DNA from: Thalassospira sp. ER-Se-21-Dark
GTDB taxonomy: Bacteria; Pseudomonadota; Alphaproteobacteria; Rhodospirillales; Thalassospiraceae
Assembly: GCF_017922435.1 (NCBI RefSeq)
Contig: NZ_VDEZ01000006.1
Span: forward strand, 124,001-188,000
Reading direction: 5' to 3'
DNA: 64,000 nt
In this document: one piece after another, positions 8,685 through 18,076 of the stretch
Layout of the letters: every line of letters starts with the position of its first letter
Position numbering within the stretch: position 1 is the first letter of the stretch
Made by a program: the position numbers and the translations under genes
Notes under the pieces: model-generated
Seen by the model: only the letters and a program-made list of their open reading frames with translations
What the model was told of the DNA's origin: nothing
The model's database searches: none

Positions 8685-9301
8685 CCCAGAACTCCCAGCA
8701 GATAAACAACGGAGAAGACACCGATCCAGACGACGTCAAGGAAGTGCCAGAACATCGACAGGCACATCAGACGACGCTTGTTCTCGACGATCAGGCCGCG
8801 CTGGGCGACCTGAACCATCAGGGTTACAAGCCAGATGATGCCAAACGTCACGTGCAGACCGTGGGTCGCCACCAGCGTATAGAACGCCGACAGGAAACCA
8901 CTGCGCATCGGGGTCGCACCCAAGCTCCAGAGGTGATGGAACTCATAAATTTCCAGCCCCACGAAGGCGATACCAAACAGACCGGTAATCGCCAGCCACA
9001 GTTGCGTGCCTGCGGCATTGCCCTTTTCCATCGCCAGCATGGCAAAGCCATAGGTGATGGACGAGAACAGCAGCATGGACGTGTTGATCGCCACCAGTTC
9101 AAGGTCAAACAGATCCGCCGGTGCAGGACCAGCAGCATAGTTCTGACCAAGAACCGCATAGGTTGCAAACAGGATCGCAAAGATGAGGCAATCGCTCATC
9201 AGATAGATCCAGAAGCCGAGCATCGTCCCCGTTTCCGGGTGATGCTCTTCTTTCAGGTAAAAGACCGGCGCTTCGGTCTGAGAGGCAGTTGTATTCGCCA
9301 T
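8681..9301 (-). CDS. cyoC: Cytochrome o ubiquinol oxidase subunit III
   Basis: About 206 residues, five transmembrane helices, with GFWIYLMSDCLIFAILFATY, GLEIYEFHHL and LHVTFGIIWL typical of subunit III of haem-copper oxidases. Two ATGs lie two codons apart; the downstream one at 9301 has AAGGGA at better spacing. It lies between cyoB and cyoD in the conserved order. Confidence 0.95.
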   Translation of the reverse strand: MANTTASQTEAPVFYLKEEHHPETGTMLGFWIYLMSDCLIFAILFATYAVLGQNYAAGPAPADLFDLELVAINTSMLLFSSITYGFAMLAMEKGNAAGTQLWLAITGLFGIAFVGLEIYEFHHLWSLGATPMRSGFLSAFYTLVATHGLHVTFGIIWLVTLMVQVAQRGLIVENKRRLMCLSMFWHFLDVVWIGVFSVVYLLGVLG

Positions 9302-9311
9302 TGTCATTCCC

Positions 9312-11321
9312 TTACGCCTGCTGTTTTGCCAGAAGGGCGGTACGTTCTTCTTCGGTCTTCACAACTTCGGATGCCGGAATGTGATAATCGCGGTCATAGT
9401 TGAAGGTGTGAGCAATGGAACCGGCAATCAGAACGATGAAGCTTGCCGCAACAAGCCACCAGATATGCCAGACCAGTGCAAAGCCAAGAACGAGCGAGAT
9501 CGCAGCCAGGATAAAGCCAGCGCCGGTATTTTTCGGCATATGGATATCCAGGAAGCCCGACGTCGGACGGACGTAACCACGTTTCTTCATGTCTGCCCAA
9601 GCGTCCAGGTCATGGACAACCGGGGTAAAGGCGAAGTTGTAAGCCGGGGGCGGCGAGGACGTCGACCATTCCAGCGTACGACCACCCCACGGGTCACCGG
9701 TTTCATCACGCAACTTGTCGCGTTTGATCACCGCAACAACGATCGACATGATGAACGAACCGATACCACCGGCAATCAGAAGCGCGCCAAAGGCCGCAAT
9801 GATGAACCAGATCTGAAGCGACGGATCGTCAAACTGGCTCATACGGCGGGTGACGCCCATCAGGCCGAGAACATAAAGCGGCATGAAGGCAAAGTAGAAA
9901 CCGATGGTCCACAGCCAGAAGGACATCTTGCCCCAGAACTCGTCGAGCTTGAAGCCGAATGCTTTCGGGAACCAGTAAACGATACCGGCGAACATCCCGA
10001 AGACCACACCACCGATAATCACGTTATGGAAGTGCGCGATCAGGAACAGGCTGTTATGGAGCACGAAGTCGGCCGGCGGAACAGCAAGCATCACACCGGT
10101 CATGCCACCAATCACGAAGGTCAGCATGAAACCGATGGTCCACAGCATCGGGACATCAAAGCTGATGCGGCCCTTATACATGGTGAACAGCCAGTTGAAG
10201 ACCTTGGCCCCCGTCGGGATCGAAATGATCATCGTGGTGATGCCAAAGAAGGCGTTCACACTTGCACCCGACCCCATGGTGAAGAAGTGGTGCAGCCAGA
10301 CGATGTAGGACAGGATGGTAATAACCACAGTGGCATAAACCATCGAGCTGTAGCCAAACAGACGCTTGCGGCAGAAGGTCGACACAACTTCGGAAAACAC
10401 ACCAAACGCAGGCAGGATCAGGATGTACACTTCCGGGTGACCCCAGATCCAGATCAGGTTGATGTACATCATGGCGTTACCGCCAAGGTCGTTGGTGAAG
10501 AAGTTGGTGTCTGCGTAACGGTCAAGACCCAGCAGAACCAGAACCGCCGTCAGAACCGGGAAGGCTGCAACAATCAGGATGTTGGTGCAAAGCGCGGTCC
10601 AGGTAAAGACCGGCATCTTCATCATCGACATGCCCGGTGCGCGCATCTTTACGATGGTCACAATCAGGTTCACACCCGAAAGAAGCGTACCGACACCGGC
10701 AATCTGCAAGGCCCAGATATAGTAATCAACCCCGACCCCCGGACTGTAGACAATGTCAGACAGTGGCGGATAAGCCAGCCAACCGGTCATTGCGAATTCG
10801 CCAACAAACAGCGACGCCATGATCAGCGCGGCACCACAGGTGGTCATCCAGAAGCTGAAATTGTTCAGGAACGGGAAGGCAACGTCGCGCGCGCCGATCT
10901 GCAGCGGCACAACGAAGTTCATCAGACCGGTCACCAGCGGCATCGCAACGAAGAAGATCATGATCACGCCATGCGCGGTAAAGATCTGATCATAGTGGTG
11001 CGGCGGAAGGAAACCTTCGGCACCATTGAAAGCGATGGCTTGCTGGGCACGCATCATGAGGGCATCGGCAAAGCCACGCAGAAGCATGATAATTGCCAGA
11101 ATGATGTACATGATGCCGATCTTTTTATGGTCGATCGACGTGATCCACTCGCGCCAGAGGTATCCCCACAGACGGAAGTAGGTCAGACCACCAACGACGG
11201 CGATGCCACCCACAACCACACCCAGAAACGTCACAAGAATGATCGGATCATGGAGAAACGGGAAGGAGTCGAGGGACAGCCGGCCAAATATAAAATGTAA
11301 AAGGTCCGGATTGGAGAACAT
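9312..11321 (-). CDS. cyoB: Cytochrome o ubiquinol oxidase subunit I
   Basis: Catalytic subunit (669 residues, about 15 transmembrane helices) that reduces oxygen to water with quinol electrons and pumps protons. Haem and CuB ligands are in [31 protein letters not shown] (His-Tyr cross-link region and CuB His), the His pair in [11 protein letters not shown] and HFHNVIIGG. The length and the N-terminal extension match CyoB rather than aa3-type subunit I. A long antisense reading frame over this gene is a codon-bias shadow. Confidence 0.98.
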   Translation of the reverse strand: MFSNPDLLHFIFGRLSLDSFPFLHDPIILVTFLGVVVGGIAVVGGLTYFRLWGYLWREWITSIDHKKIGIMYIILAIIMLLRGFADALMMRAQQAIAFNGAEGFLPPHHYDQIFTAHGVIMIFFVAMPLVTGLMNFVVPLQIGARDVAFPFLNNFSFWMTTCGAALIMASLFVGEFAMTGWLAYPPLSDIVYSPGVGVDYYIWALQIAGVGTLLSGVNLIVTIVKMRAPGMSMMKMPVFTWTALCTNILIVAAFPVLTAVLVLLGLDRYADTNFFTNDLGGNAMMYINLIWIWGHPEVYILILPAFGVFSEVVSTFCRKRLFGYSSMVYATVVITILSYIVWLHHFFTMGSGASVNAFFGITTMIISIPTGAKVFNWLFTMYKGRISFDVPMLWTIGFMLTFVIGGMTGVMLAVPPADFVLHNSLFLIAHFHNVIIGGVVFGMFAGIVYWFPKAFGFKLDEFWGKMSFWLWTIGFYFAFMPLYVLGLMGVTRRMSQFDDPSLQIWFIIAAFGALLIAGGIGSFIMSIVVAVIKRDKLRDETGDPWGGRTLEWSTSSPPPAYNFAFTPVVHDLDAWADMKKRGYVRPTSGFLDIHMPKNTGAGFILAAISLVLGFALVWHIWWLVAASFIVLIAGSIAHTFNYDRDYHIPASEVVKTEEERTALLAKQQA

Positions 11322-11411
11322 CGGATTACTCTTCTTTCAAATGCAGAATGGCACCGCAACCGATGCCTAAACTGCGAAGGGCCGGTTGGCATTCACCAAC
11401 CGGCACTGCTT

Positions 11412-12551
11412 TTAGAACCCTGTCGAAACACCTGCGGGTGCAACACTCATCGCGCGCGAGACCGGCCCGTTGTCAAACAACGGAAGGTTCGCGATTTCGC
11501 CAGACAAGCCACCCTCGGGGGTGGTGCACAGCGTCGCAACGAACGACTTGCTATCCGGCAACGGCTGACTGCCGCGCATCTGCGGAACGTCATAGGTCAG
11601 TGACATGACGTTGTAGACACCGGCAAGACCGCCACCGCCATTTTCGTCAATGTGCATCATCTCGTTCATGCACATTTTCGACTGGTCAACGCACATGTTG
11701 AGAATGGCCTGATAGAGTTCCGGGTCCACAGAGCTGTAATAGCGGACCGGTTCCTTCACACTCGGCTTTTCAAGTTCGAGATATTGCGAACGGCCCAGGA
11801 AGTTCTCGTCGGACTTCACATCATTGACCCAGGCATCAAAGCCGTCCTGGCTCAGACCATGGAACTTGAAGCGCATGTGAGAGAAGCCCTCACCACTGTA
11901 GTTCCCGGAGAACCCGTCATACACGCCTTCTTCGTTGATCACGGCATGGAGTTTGGTTTCCATACCTGCCATCGAATAGATCTGCCCTGCAAGGGCCGGA
12001 ATGAAGAACGAGTTCATGATGCCCGATGATGTAATCTTGAACTGGATCGGCGTATCAACAGGAGCTGCAAGCTCGTTGACCGTCGCAATGCCCTGTTCCG
12101 GGTAGATGAACAGCCATTTCCAATCAAGGGAAACGACTTCAACCACCATCGGCTCATGATCTTTGGGCAATGGACGTTCAGCATCAATACGGTCGAGCGG
12201 ACGATACGGATCAAGCGTATGGGTCGTGACCCAGGTAATCGCCCCAAGAGCAATAATGATCACCAGCGGCGCGGACCAGATGACAACTTCCAGCTTGGTG
12301 GAATGGTGCCATTCGGGATCGTATTCTGCATCCTTGTTACCCTGGCGGTATTTCCAGGCAAAGAATACCGTCAGTGCCATGACCGGAACGATGATTAGCA
12401 ACATCAGGATGGTCGAAACGATAATGAGGTCGGCCTGCTGGGACGCAATATCACCCGACGGATCGATCACAACCAGGTTGCAACCGGCCAGAAGCGAGAA
12501 CATCGAGGTCAAGGCGACGCCACGTACAAGTTTTGAAAGCATGCGCTTCAT
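11412..12551 (-). CDS. cyoA: Cytochrome o ubiquinol oxidase subunit II
   Basis: 379 residues. A lipoprotein-type signal (SMFSLLAGC) precedes two transmembrane helices and a periplasmic cupredoxin-fold domain (SLDWKWLFIYPEQGIATVNEL, SFFIPALAGQIYSMAGM, NYSGEGFSHMRF). The CuA ligands of cytochrome c oxidases are absent, as in quinol oxidases. First gene of the cyoABCD-SURF1 operon. Confidence 0.96.
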   Translation of the reverse strand: MKRMLSKLVRGVALTSMFSLLAGCNLVVIDPSGDIASQQADLIIVSTILMLLIIVPVMALTVFFAWKYRQGNKDAEYDPEWHHSTKLEVVIWSAPLVIIIALGAITWVTTHTLDPYRPLDRIDAERPLPKDHEPMVVEVVSLDWKWLFIYPEQGIATVNELAAPVDTPIQFKITSSGIMNSFFIPALAGQIYSMAGMETKLHAVINEEGVYDGFSGNYSGEGFSHMRFKFHGLSQDGFDAWVNDVKSDENFLGRSQYLELEKPSVKEPVRYYSSVDPELYQAILNMCVDQSKMCMNEMMHIDENGGGGLAGVYNVMSLTYDVPQMRGSQPLPDSKSFVATLCTTPEGGLSGEIANLPLFDNGPVSRAMSVAPAGVSTGF

Positions 12552-12801
12552 ACTTCCTCAGTCTCTGGAAGATGTTCTCACAGACAACCATATGCCTGCG
12601 AGCCGCATAGCGACCCACCAAAGATCGCCACGCGTCGTACCCTGCCGCACACGCATATAGGAATTATAATTCCAGACATCCACGGAAAGGGCACAAAGAA
12701 AGCAATTTTTTTTCAAAAAAATGCCAAATCGGAAATTCGCGGGAATTGCTATAGCTGCGTTGCAGCAATGTCAAGCTACCCGCGGCGCATAGCAGGGTCG
12801 T

Positions 12802-12817
12802 AATGACAATTATCATT
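12802..12817. promoter_or_regulatory. Palindrome in the cyoA/MFS intergenic region
   Basis: AATGACAATTATCATT is a 16-base near-palindrome (one mismatched pair) in the 440-base divergent region. It is reminiscent of Fur-family sites but not close enough to assign. The rest of 12552-12991 is AT-rich leader sequence without other clear elements besides the promoter at 12862. Confidence 0.3.
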
Positions 12818-12861
12818 CGGATGTAAACCACGCGTTGTGCGGTGCATCACAATAATTGACA

Positions 12862-12890
12862 CTGACGTTTGCAATTCACATGTCTATAAT
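12862..12890 (+). promoter_or_regulatory. Predicted sigma-70 promoter of the MFS gene
   Basis: CTGACG (12862-12867) and TATAAT (12885-12890) are 17 bases apart, about 100 bases before the GTG start. A TTGACA lies six bases further upstream but at too long a spacing. Confidence 0.5.
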
Positions 12891-12991
12891 TAGACTCGAT
12901 CCAAAGTCGTATCGTCCTTTGATCCGAATTTGTGATCCAATCAAAAGCAGTTAGGGCCAAAAGGCCCGACCAGTGAATAAGGGAGAACGGC

Positions 12992-14332
12992 GTGACCCAA
13001 ACAACAGAACACTACGCGACCGCCACCTCTTCGGGTTTGGAACGCGATGCGCGGCATCACAATGCCGACGCCACCAATGATCCGGGACAAATCGCGCTTG
13101 GCGTGATCATCGGCCGGACATCAGAGTTTTTTGACTTCTTCGTCTATTGCATCGCATCGGTACTGGTTTTCCCGCAATTGCTGTTTCCGGGTGAAACCGC
13201 ACTCATGGGCACCATGTATTCGTTTGCCATCTTCTCTCTGGCCTTTATCGCCCGCCCTGTCGGATCGCTTGTCTTTATGACCGTTGACCGGCAATACGGA
13301 CGCGGCGTGAAACTGACGATTGCCATGTTCCTGCTGGGCGGTTCAACCGCTGCGATGGCATTCCTGCCAAGTACGGCTTCGGCCGGGATCCTTGCGATTT
13401 ACCTTCTGTGTGCCTTCCGCTTCCTGCAGGGTCTTGCATGGGGTGGCGCATGGGATGGTCTGGCGTCGCTTCTGGCACTCAACGCGCCAGACAACCGCAA
13501 GGGCTGGTACGCGATGATCCCGCAGCTGGGCGCGCCGCTTGGCTTTATGCTGGCATCTTCGCTGTTTGCTTATTTGCTGCTGACACTTCATCCCGACGAC
13601 TTCCTGGCCTTTGGCTGGCGCTATGCGTTCTTCGTTGCCTTTGCAATCAACGTTGTTGCGCTGTTTGCCCGCCTGCGTCTGGTGGCAACGTCCGAATTCG
13701 GCCATCTGCTTGACAAGAACGAGCTTGAGGCAGCCCGTGTCATCGACACGCTCAAACATAATGGTCGTACCGTTGTGCTGGGTGCGCTGGTCCCGATGGT
13801 CAGCTACGCGCTGTTCCATCTGGTCACTGTCTTTGCGCTGACTTGGGTCTATCTTTATGCCAACGGTAATCCGGGGCAGTTCCTGCTGACCCAGGGTGTT
13901 GGTGCGGTGCTGTGTGCCTTTGGCATCATTGCATCGGGCTTTATCGCCGATCAGCTCGGCCGTCGTCGTCTGCTTGGTTACAGTGCCGGTATTATCCTGC
14001 TGGGTGCGATCCTGACACCGCTGCTTTACACCTATAACATCATCAATGAAGGCATGATTGTTCTGGGTGGCTTTGCGGTTCTGGGCCTGTGCTTTGGTCA
14101 GGCGGCCGGTACGCTGGCATCGAACTTCAAGCGTGAATACCGCTACACCGGATCGGCCCTGACATCCGACCTTGCATGGTTGCTAGGGGCTGGTTTCGCA
14201 CCGCTGATCGCACTTTATCTGTGTGACAAGTTCGGTCTTGCCGGTGTTGGTGCCTACCTGCTTTCGGGCGCGGTTGTCACCCTGCTGGTGTTGCAATTCA
14301 ACAAGCAGTTCGGGGCAAAAACCACCGACTGA
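12992..14332 (+). CDS. MFS transporter (metabolite:proton symporter type)
   Basis: 446 residues with 12 predicted transmembrane helices and the metabolite:H+ symporter layout: IGRTSEFFDFFVYCIASVLVFP in helix 1, RPVGSLVFMTVDRQYGRGVKL after helix 2, and FLQGLAWGGAWDGLAS in the central part. Starts with GTG; GGGAG lies ahead of it. Divergent from cyoA; a transporter of this family next to cyo is, as far as I recall, a repeated arrangement in proteobacteria. Substrate unknown, probably an organic acid or similar metabolite. Confidence 0.85.
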   Translation: MTQTTEHYATATSSGLERDARHHNADATNDPGQIALGVIIGRTSEFFDFFVYCIASVLVFPQLLFPGETALMGTMYSFAIFSLAFIARPVGSLVFMTVDRQYGRGVKLTIAMFLLGGSTAAMAFLPSTASAGILAIYLLCAFRFLQGLAWGGAWDGLASLLALNAPDNRKGWYAMIPQLGAPLGFMLASSLFAYLLLTLHPDDFLAFGWRYAFFVAFAINVVALFARLRLVATSEFGHLLDKNELEAARVIDTLKHNGRTVVLGALVPMVSYALFHLVTVFALTWVYLYANGNPGQFLLTQGVGAVLCAFGIIASGFIADQLGRRRLLGYSAGIILLGAILTPLLYTYNIINEGMIVLGGFAVLGLCFGQAAGTLASNFKREYRYTGSALTSDLAWLLGAGFAPLIALYLCDKFGLAGVGAYLLSGAVVTLLVLQFNKQFGAKTTD

Positions 14333-14356
14333 TTGCCAAGACATACACATCAAAGC

Positions 14357-14387
14357 AAACACCCCGGCCAGATTGGCCGGGGTGTTT
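14357..14387. terminator. Bidirectional terminator
   Basis: AAACACCCCGGCC and GGCCGGGGTGTTT form a perfect stem with a five-base loop, followed by TTTTCG, between the convergent MFS and GST genes. Confidence 0.88.
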
Positions 14388-14411
14388 TCGTTTGCAGACC
14401 GCGAAGGGGTC

Positions 14412-15104
14412 TTATGCGTAGTTCGACGGGAACATGGCGCGTTTTGCGTCTTCGTCCATTTCGGTTTTAAAGGCGTGGTCCTTGCCAACCTCGCGCGCAC
14501 TAACGGCTGCCGGCAGGCGATTGATCGCATCAAACCAGCGTTTGATGTTGGGATACTTGTCCCAGACATCCGGGTTCTTGTGCACGAACGGGGCCTTGTC
14601 GATCCAGCCCCAGGCAGAGATATCAACAATCGTCATTTCATCCCCGACGATGAACTGGCGACCTTCCATATGGTCTTCCAGCACCTGATAGTGGCGGGCG
14701 ATCTCGTTGCGATAACGGTTTACACCATAGTCACTGCCCTCGGGTGCGACATGCTGGAAATGCACCGCCTGCCCTGAAAACGGACCCAGACCGGTGGCAA
14801 TAAACATCAACCACGACAGGAATTCACCGCGATCTTCGGGCTTACCCAGGAACTTGCCAGACTTTTCCGCGAGATACAGCAGGATCGCGTTTGAATCAAA
14901 CACGCGCACTTCCTTGCCCCCTGGTCCGTCGGTATCGACAATTGCCGGGACCTTGCCATTCGGGTTGATCGCGCGGAAGGCCGGGTCATGCTGCTGACCT
15001 TTACGGGTATCAACCGGTAGGACCTCATACGGCAAACCGGATGCCTCAAGCATCATCGAGATTTTCTGCGGGTTTGGGGTCGGATGGTAATAGAAGCGGA
15101 TCAT
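14412..15104 (-). CDS. Glutathione S-transferase (Ure2p/YfcG-like)
   Basis: 230 residues: thioredoxin-fold half with FYYHPTPNPQKISMMLEASG, NPNGKVPAIVD and FDSNAILLYLAEKSGKFLG, then a helical half with IVGDEMTIVDISAWGWID. The TPNPQK active-site region and the LAEK segment match the Nu-class/YfcG group, which often shows disulfide-bond reductase activity. Divergently paired with a similar GST at 15259, with a candidate TetR operator between them. Confidence 0.88.
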   Translation of the reverse strand: MIRFYYHPTPNPQKISMMLEASGLPYEVLPVDTRKGQQHDPAFRAINPNGKVPAIVDTDGPGGKEVRVFDSNAILLYLAEKSGKFLGKPEDRGEFLSWLMFIATGLGPFSGQAVHFQHVAPEGSDYGVNRYRNEIARHYQVLEDHMEGRQFIVGDEMTIVDISAWGWIDKAPFVHKNPDVWDKYPNIKRWFDAINRLPAAVSAREVGKDHAFKTEMDEDAKRAMFPSNYA

Positions 15105-15163
15105 GACACGTCTCCTTGCCAGGTATCGCCGTTACACAATGGCGTGACCGACTCTTGCATTTT

Positions 15164-15178
15164 GGAATGATCGTTTTA
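15164..15178. promoter_or_regulatory. Candidate TetR-type operator between two GST genes
   Basis: GGAATGATCGTTTTA matches the core of the site at 5917 (GAATGATCGTT identical). It sits in the divergent GST/GST region, 60 bases before the left gene's start and 81 before the right gene's. Confidence 0.4.
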
Positions 15179-15258
15179 AATTGACCGATAACGCCCCGAT
15201 TGGCAAGCTTCGATTATGGAAATCGCCATCACGTATACATCTAAGGAGCCTATGGTTC

Positions 15259-15960
15259 ATGATTGATCTGTATTACTGGCCAACACCCAACGGCCACAAA
15301 ATCACGCTGTTCCTTGAAGAAGCCGGACTGGACTACAAGATCGTGCCGGTCAATATCGGCACCGGCGATCAGTTCAAGCCGGAATTCCTGGCCTTTTCGC
15401 CCAACAACCGCATGCCCGCGATTATCGATCACGATCCCGCAGATGGCGGCGATGCCATCACCGTGTTTGAATCCGGTGCGATCTTGCAGTATCTCGCCGA
15501 AAAGACCGGCAAGTTCCTGCCCACCGATGTGCGCGCCAGAAAAACCGTGATGGAATGGCTTTTCTGGCAGATGGGCGGTCTTGGCCCGATGGCGGGACAA
15601 AACCATCATTTCAGCGCCTATGCCCCGGAAAAGATCCCTTATGCCATCACCCGTTATGTGAATGAGACCAACCGTCTTTACGGGGTTCTGAACAAGCGCC
15701 TTGAAGGCCGCAAATTCATTGCCGGTGATGACTACACGATTGCCGATATGGCCAGCTATCCGTGGATTGTCAGCCACGAAAAACAGCAGCAGGACCTCAA
15801 TGAGTTCCCGAACCTGAAACGCTGGTTCGAAGCCATACAATCCCGTCCGGCAACGATTGCGGCCTATAAGGCGGGCGAAGGTCTGCGCGCTAGCGAAATG
15901 AGTGAAGAAGACAAAAAGGTCCTGTTTGGTCAGACGGCGAAAAGCACTCAGAAATCCTGA
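15259..15960 (+). CDS. Glutathione S-transferase (Nu-class, YghU/YfcG-like)
   Basis: 233 residues beginning MIDLYYWPTPNGHKITLFL, with SPNNRMPAIIDHD, FESGAILQYLAEKTGKFLP and IAGDDYTIADMASYPWI. The PNGHK motif is typical of the bacterial Nu-class group. The ATG at 15259 has AAGGAG 10 bases upstream; the open frame before it has no family similarity. It is probably an ancient duplicate of its divergent neighbour. Confidence 0.9.
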   Translation: MIDLYYWPTPNGHKITLFLEEAGLDYKIVPVNIGTGDQFKPEFLAFSPNNRMPAIIDHDPADGGDAITVFESGAILQYLAEKTGKFLPTDVRARKTVMEWLFWQMGGLGPMAGQNHHFSAYAPEKIPYAITRYVNETNRLYGVLNKRLEGRKFIAGDDYTIADMASYPWIVSHEKQQQDLNEFPNLKRWFEAIQSRPATIAAYKAGEGLRASEMSEEDKKVLFGQTAKSTQKS

Positions 15961-15990
15961 CCAGATGGACCAACCCACAAGATCATGAAA

Positions 15991-16022
15991 AAACCGCCAG
16001 CCCTGTTACAGAGCTGGCGGTT
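15991..16022. terminator. Bidirectional terminator
   Basis: AAACCGCCAGC and GCTGGCGGTT stem with a T-rich follow-up, between the convergent GST and chemoreceptor genes. Confidence 0.82.
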
Positions 16023-16046
16023 CTGTTTTGCGCGATCGTCTCAGGC

Positions 16047-17738
16047 TTAGGCGTTGCGCACTTCGGCCAGGAACGATTCAACTGCTTCGTTCAGGACAGC
16101 TGCCTGACGTCCAAGACCCTCGGCAAGGTCAAGCACCTCGCCCGAAAGCTTTTCGGCGTCATTTGCCGCCGTCGACACGCCCGAGATATTTTCAGATACA
16201 TCGCGGCTGCCGTGTGATGCCTGTTCGACGTTGCGGGCGATTTCCTGAGTTGCGGCCCCCTGCTCTTCAACGGCGGACGCGATTGTCGTCGTCGCCCCGT
16301 CGAGGCTGCGAATGGTTTCGGCGATTTCGGCAATCGCATTAACGGCATTGGATGTGGCGACCTGAATGTCGCTGACCTGGGACCGGATATCTTCGGTTGC
16401 CTTTGCCGTCTGGTTTGCGAGGTTCTTGACCTCGTTGGCAACCACGGCAAAGCCCTTGCCTGCATCACCGGCACGCGCGGCCTCAATCGTTGCGTTCAGG
16501 GCCAGAAGGTTCGTCTGTTCGGCAATGTCGGTGATCAGCGAGACAACTTCACCGATCTGGTTTGCCGCCTCTGCCAGCAATTCGATCTTCTGATGGGTTT
16601 CTTCCGAGGTTTGAACCGCACCTTTGGCGATGGTTGCGGACTGTGCGACCTGATTGCTGATTTCGGCAATAGACGTGCTCAGTTCCTCAGCCGCCGAGGC
16701 AACCGTTTCCACGTTGGTCGACATTTCCTGGGATGCTGCCGAAACAACCGTCGAACGTTCACCGACCTGCTTGGAGGTATCGGTCATCGCATTGGCAGAG
16801 CTTTGCATATTGCCAGATGCCTCGATCACCTGGGCGACAACCTGCCCGACACTGGCTTCGAAACTGTCGGCCATTTTGCGAAGGGCCGCACGTTTGTCTT
16901 CTTCGGCGATGCGTTCCTGCTCTTCACGCTGGGTGCGCATTTCTTCCATTTCGATGGTTTTCGATTTGAAGATATCCATCGCCCGCGCCAGATCGCCGAT
17001 CTCGCTTTTCTGGTGGGTGTAATTAACCTCGATATTGTGATCACCCTGCGACAGACGCAGCATGTTTTCCGAAATATCGAAAAGCGGGCGGGTAATCCCG
17101 CGACTGATCATCAGCGAAACGCCGACAACCGCGACCAGGATCGCCAAGGCAACCCCACCCATCACCAGCATGATTTGCATGAAAACAGCGTTTACATCAT
17201 CGATGTAAATGCCGGTGGCGACGATCCAGCCCCACGGTTTGAAATCCTTGACGAATGAAAGCTTCGGACGAAGATCATCCGAATTCGGGACCTTGTAGGT
17301 ATAATCGACAAAGCCCTCGCCCTTTTCTTCGGCGACGCGTACGAACTCGCGATAAAGGAATTTGCCCGATCCATCGACATTGTCGGTCAAGTTCTTGCCG
17401 ACAAGATCCTTCTTGATGTCATGGATCAGAAGAACCGGCGTGTGATCGAACACAAAGAAATAGTTCTTTTCATCATAACGAAGGGCTGCAACAGCGCCTT
17501 TGGCCGCATTTTGCGCCTCTTCGGTGGTCATTTCGCCGGACTGTTCCAGCGCATGATAATGACCAATCAAATTGATTGTGGATTCAACAAGGTTCTTCGT
17601 TTTTGTCTTGCGATCCTCAAGCATGTTTTGGCGCAATTCGGTCAGACCGAACGCCCCGACCAGCAACACCGCAAGAACTGCGCCCGCGACAATAATCAGC
17701 ATACGTGTGCCGATTTTCACCGAACTCAATGATAACAT
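16047..17738 (-). CDS. Methyl-accepting chemotaxis protein with Cache sensor
   Basis: 563-residue inner-membrane chemoreceptor. Transmembrane helix at about 12-31; periplasmic Cache_2-type sensor at about 35-185 ([41 protein letters not shown]); second helix at about 190-212; HAMP; long coiled-coil signalling domain with the conserved tip [18 protein letters not shown]. Single-Cache domains of this type bind small acids or amines, but the ligand is not predictable. The ATG at 17738 has GGGG 8 bases upstream. The 17739-18076 gap shows only leader sequence. Confidence 0.93.
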   Translation of the reverse strand: MLSLSSVKIGTRMLIIVAGAVLAVLLVGAFGLTELRQNMLEDRKTKTKNLVESTINLIGHYHALEQSGEMTTEEAQNAAKGAVAALRYDEKNYFFVFDHTPVLLIHDIKKDLVGKNLTDNVDGSGKFLYREFVRVAEEKGEGFVDYTYKVPNSDDLRPKLSFVKDFKPWGWIVATGIYIDDVNAVFMQIMLVMGGVALAILVAVVGVSLMISRGITRPLFDISENMLRLSQGDHNIEVNYTHQKSEIGDLARAMDIFKSKTIEMEEMRTQREEQERIAEEDKRAALRKMADSFEASVGQVVAQVIEASGNMQSSANAMTDTSKQVGERSTVVSAASQEMSTNVETVASAAEELSTSIAEISNQVAQSATIAKGAVQTSEETHQKIELLAEAANQIGEVVSLITDIAEQTNLLALNATIEAARAGDAGKGFAVVANEVKNLANQTAKATEDIRSQVSDIQVATSNAVNAIAEIAETIRSLDGATTTIASAVEEQGAATQEIARNVEQASHGSRDVSENISGVSTAANDAEKLSGEVLDLAEGLGRQAAVLNEAVESFLAEVRNA

Positions 17739-18076
17739 CCCAATCCCCTTGAATATTCCTTGCCAAGGTGGCGGCAAGGTTTTCTTGTTTTAGAACCACT
17801 TCACAAACACTGAAGTCGGCAGCCCGTGACCATGTCACAAATCATCATACCAATTGAATCGCATATATTATGCATTGTCTCTTTGCTGTGACGGCCATCA
17901 CAGTTGCTTGCCATTTCAGCTTGGCATCCGGTAATCTTCCTATCGCTATCCGGGCACACCAACGCACGATAAGACGCGCCAAACAAGTGATCTGTAGTGC
18001 GACGTTTGACGTAGCCATTTCAGTGATTTACATCAAAACGAACTCGTTTCTCAGCATCATGGCCAAAGGACACCTC

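Noticed and set aside
9381..11300. 639-codon plus-strand frame opposite cyoB
   Set aside because: Entirely antisense to cyoB, with low-complexity His/Asp/Arg composition typical of the mirror of a membrane protein gene.
17740..17800. Possible sigma-28 flagellar promoter before the chemoreceptor (CTAAAA...GCCGCC, minus strand)
   Set aside because: The spacing is 13 instead of 15 and the -10 part matches poorly.
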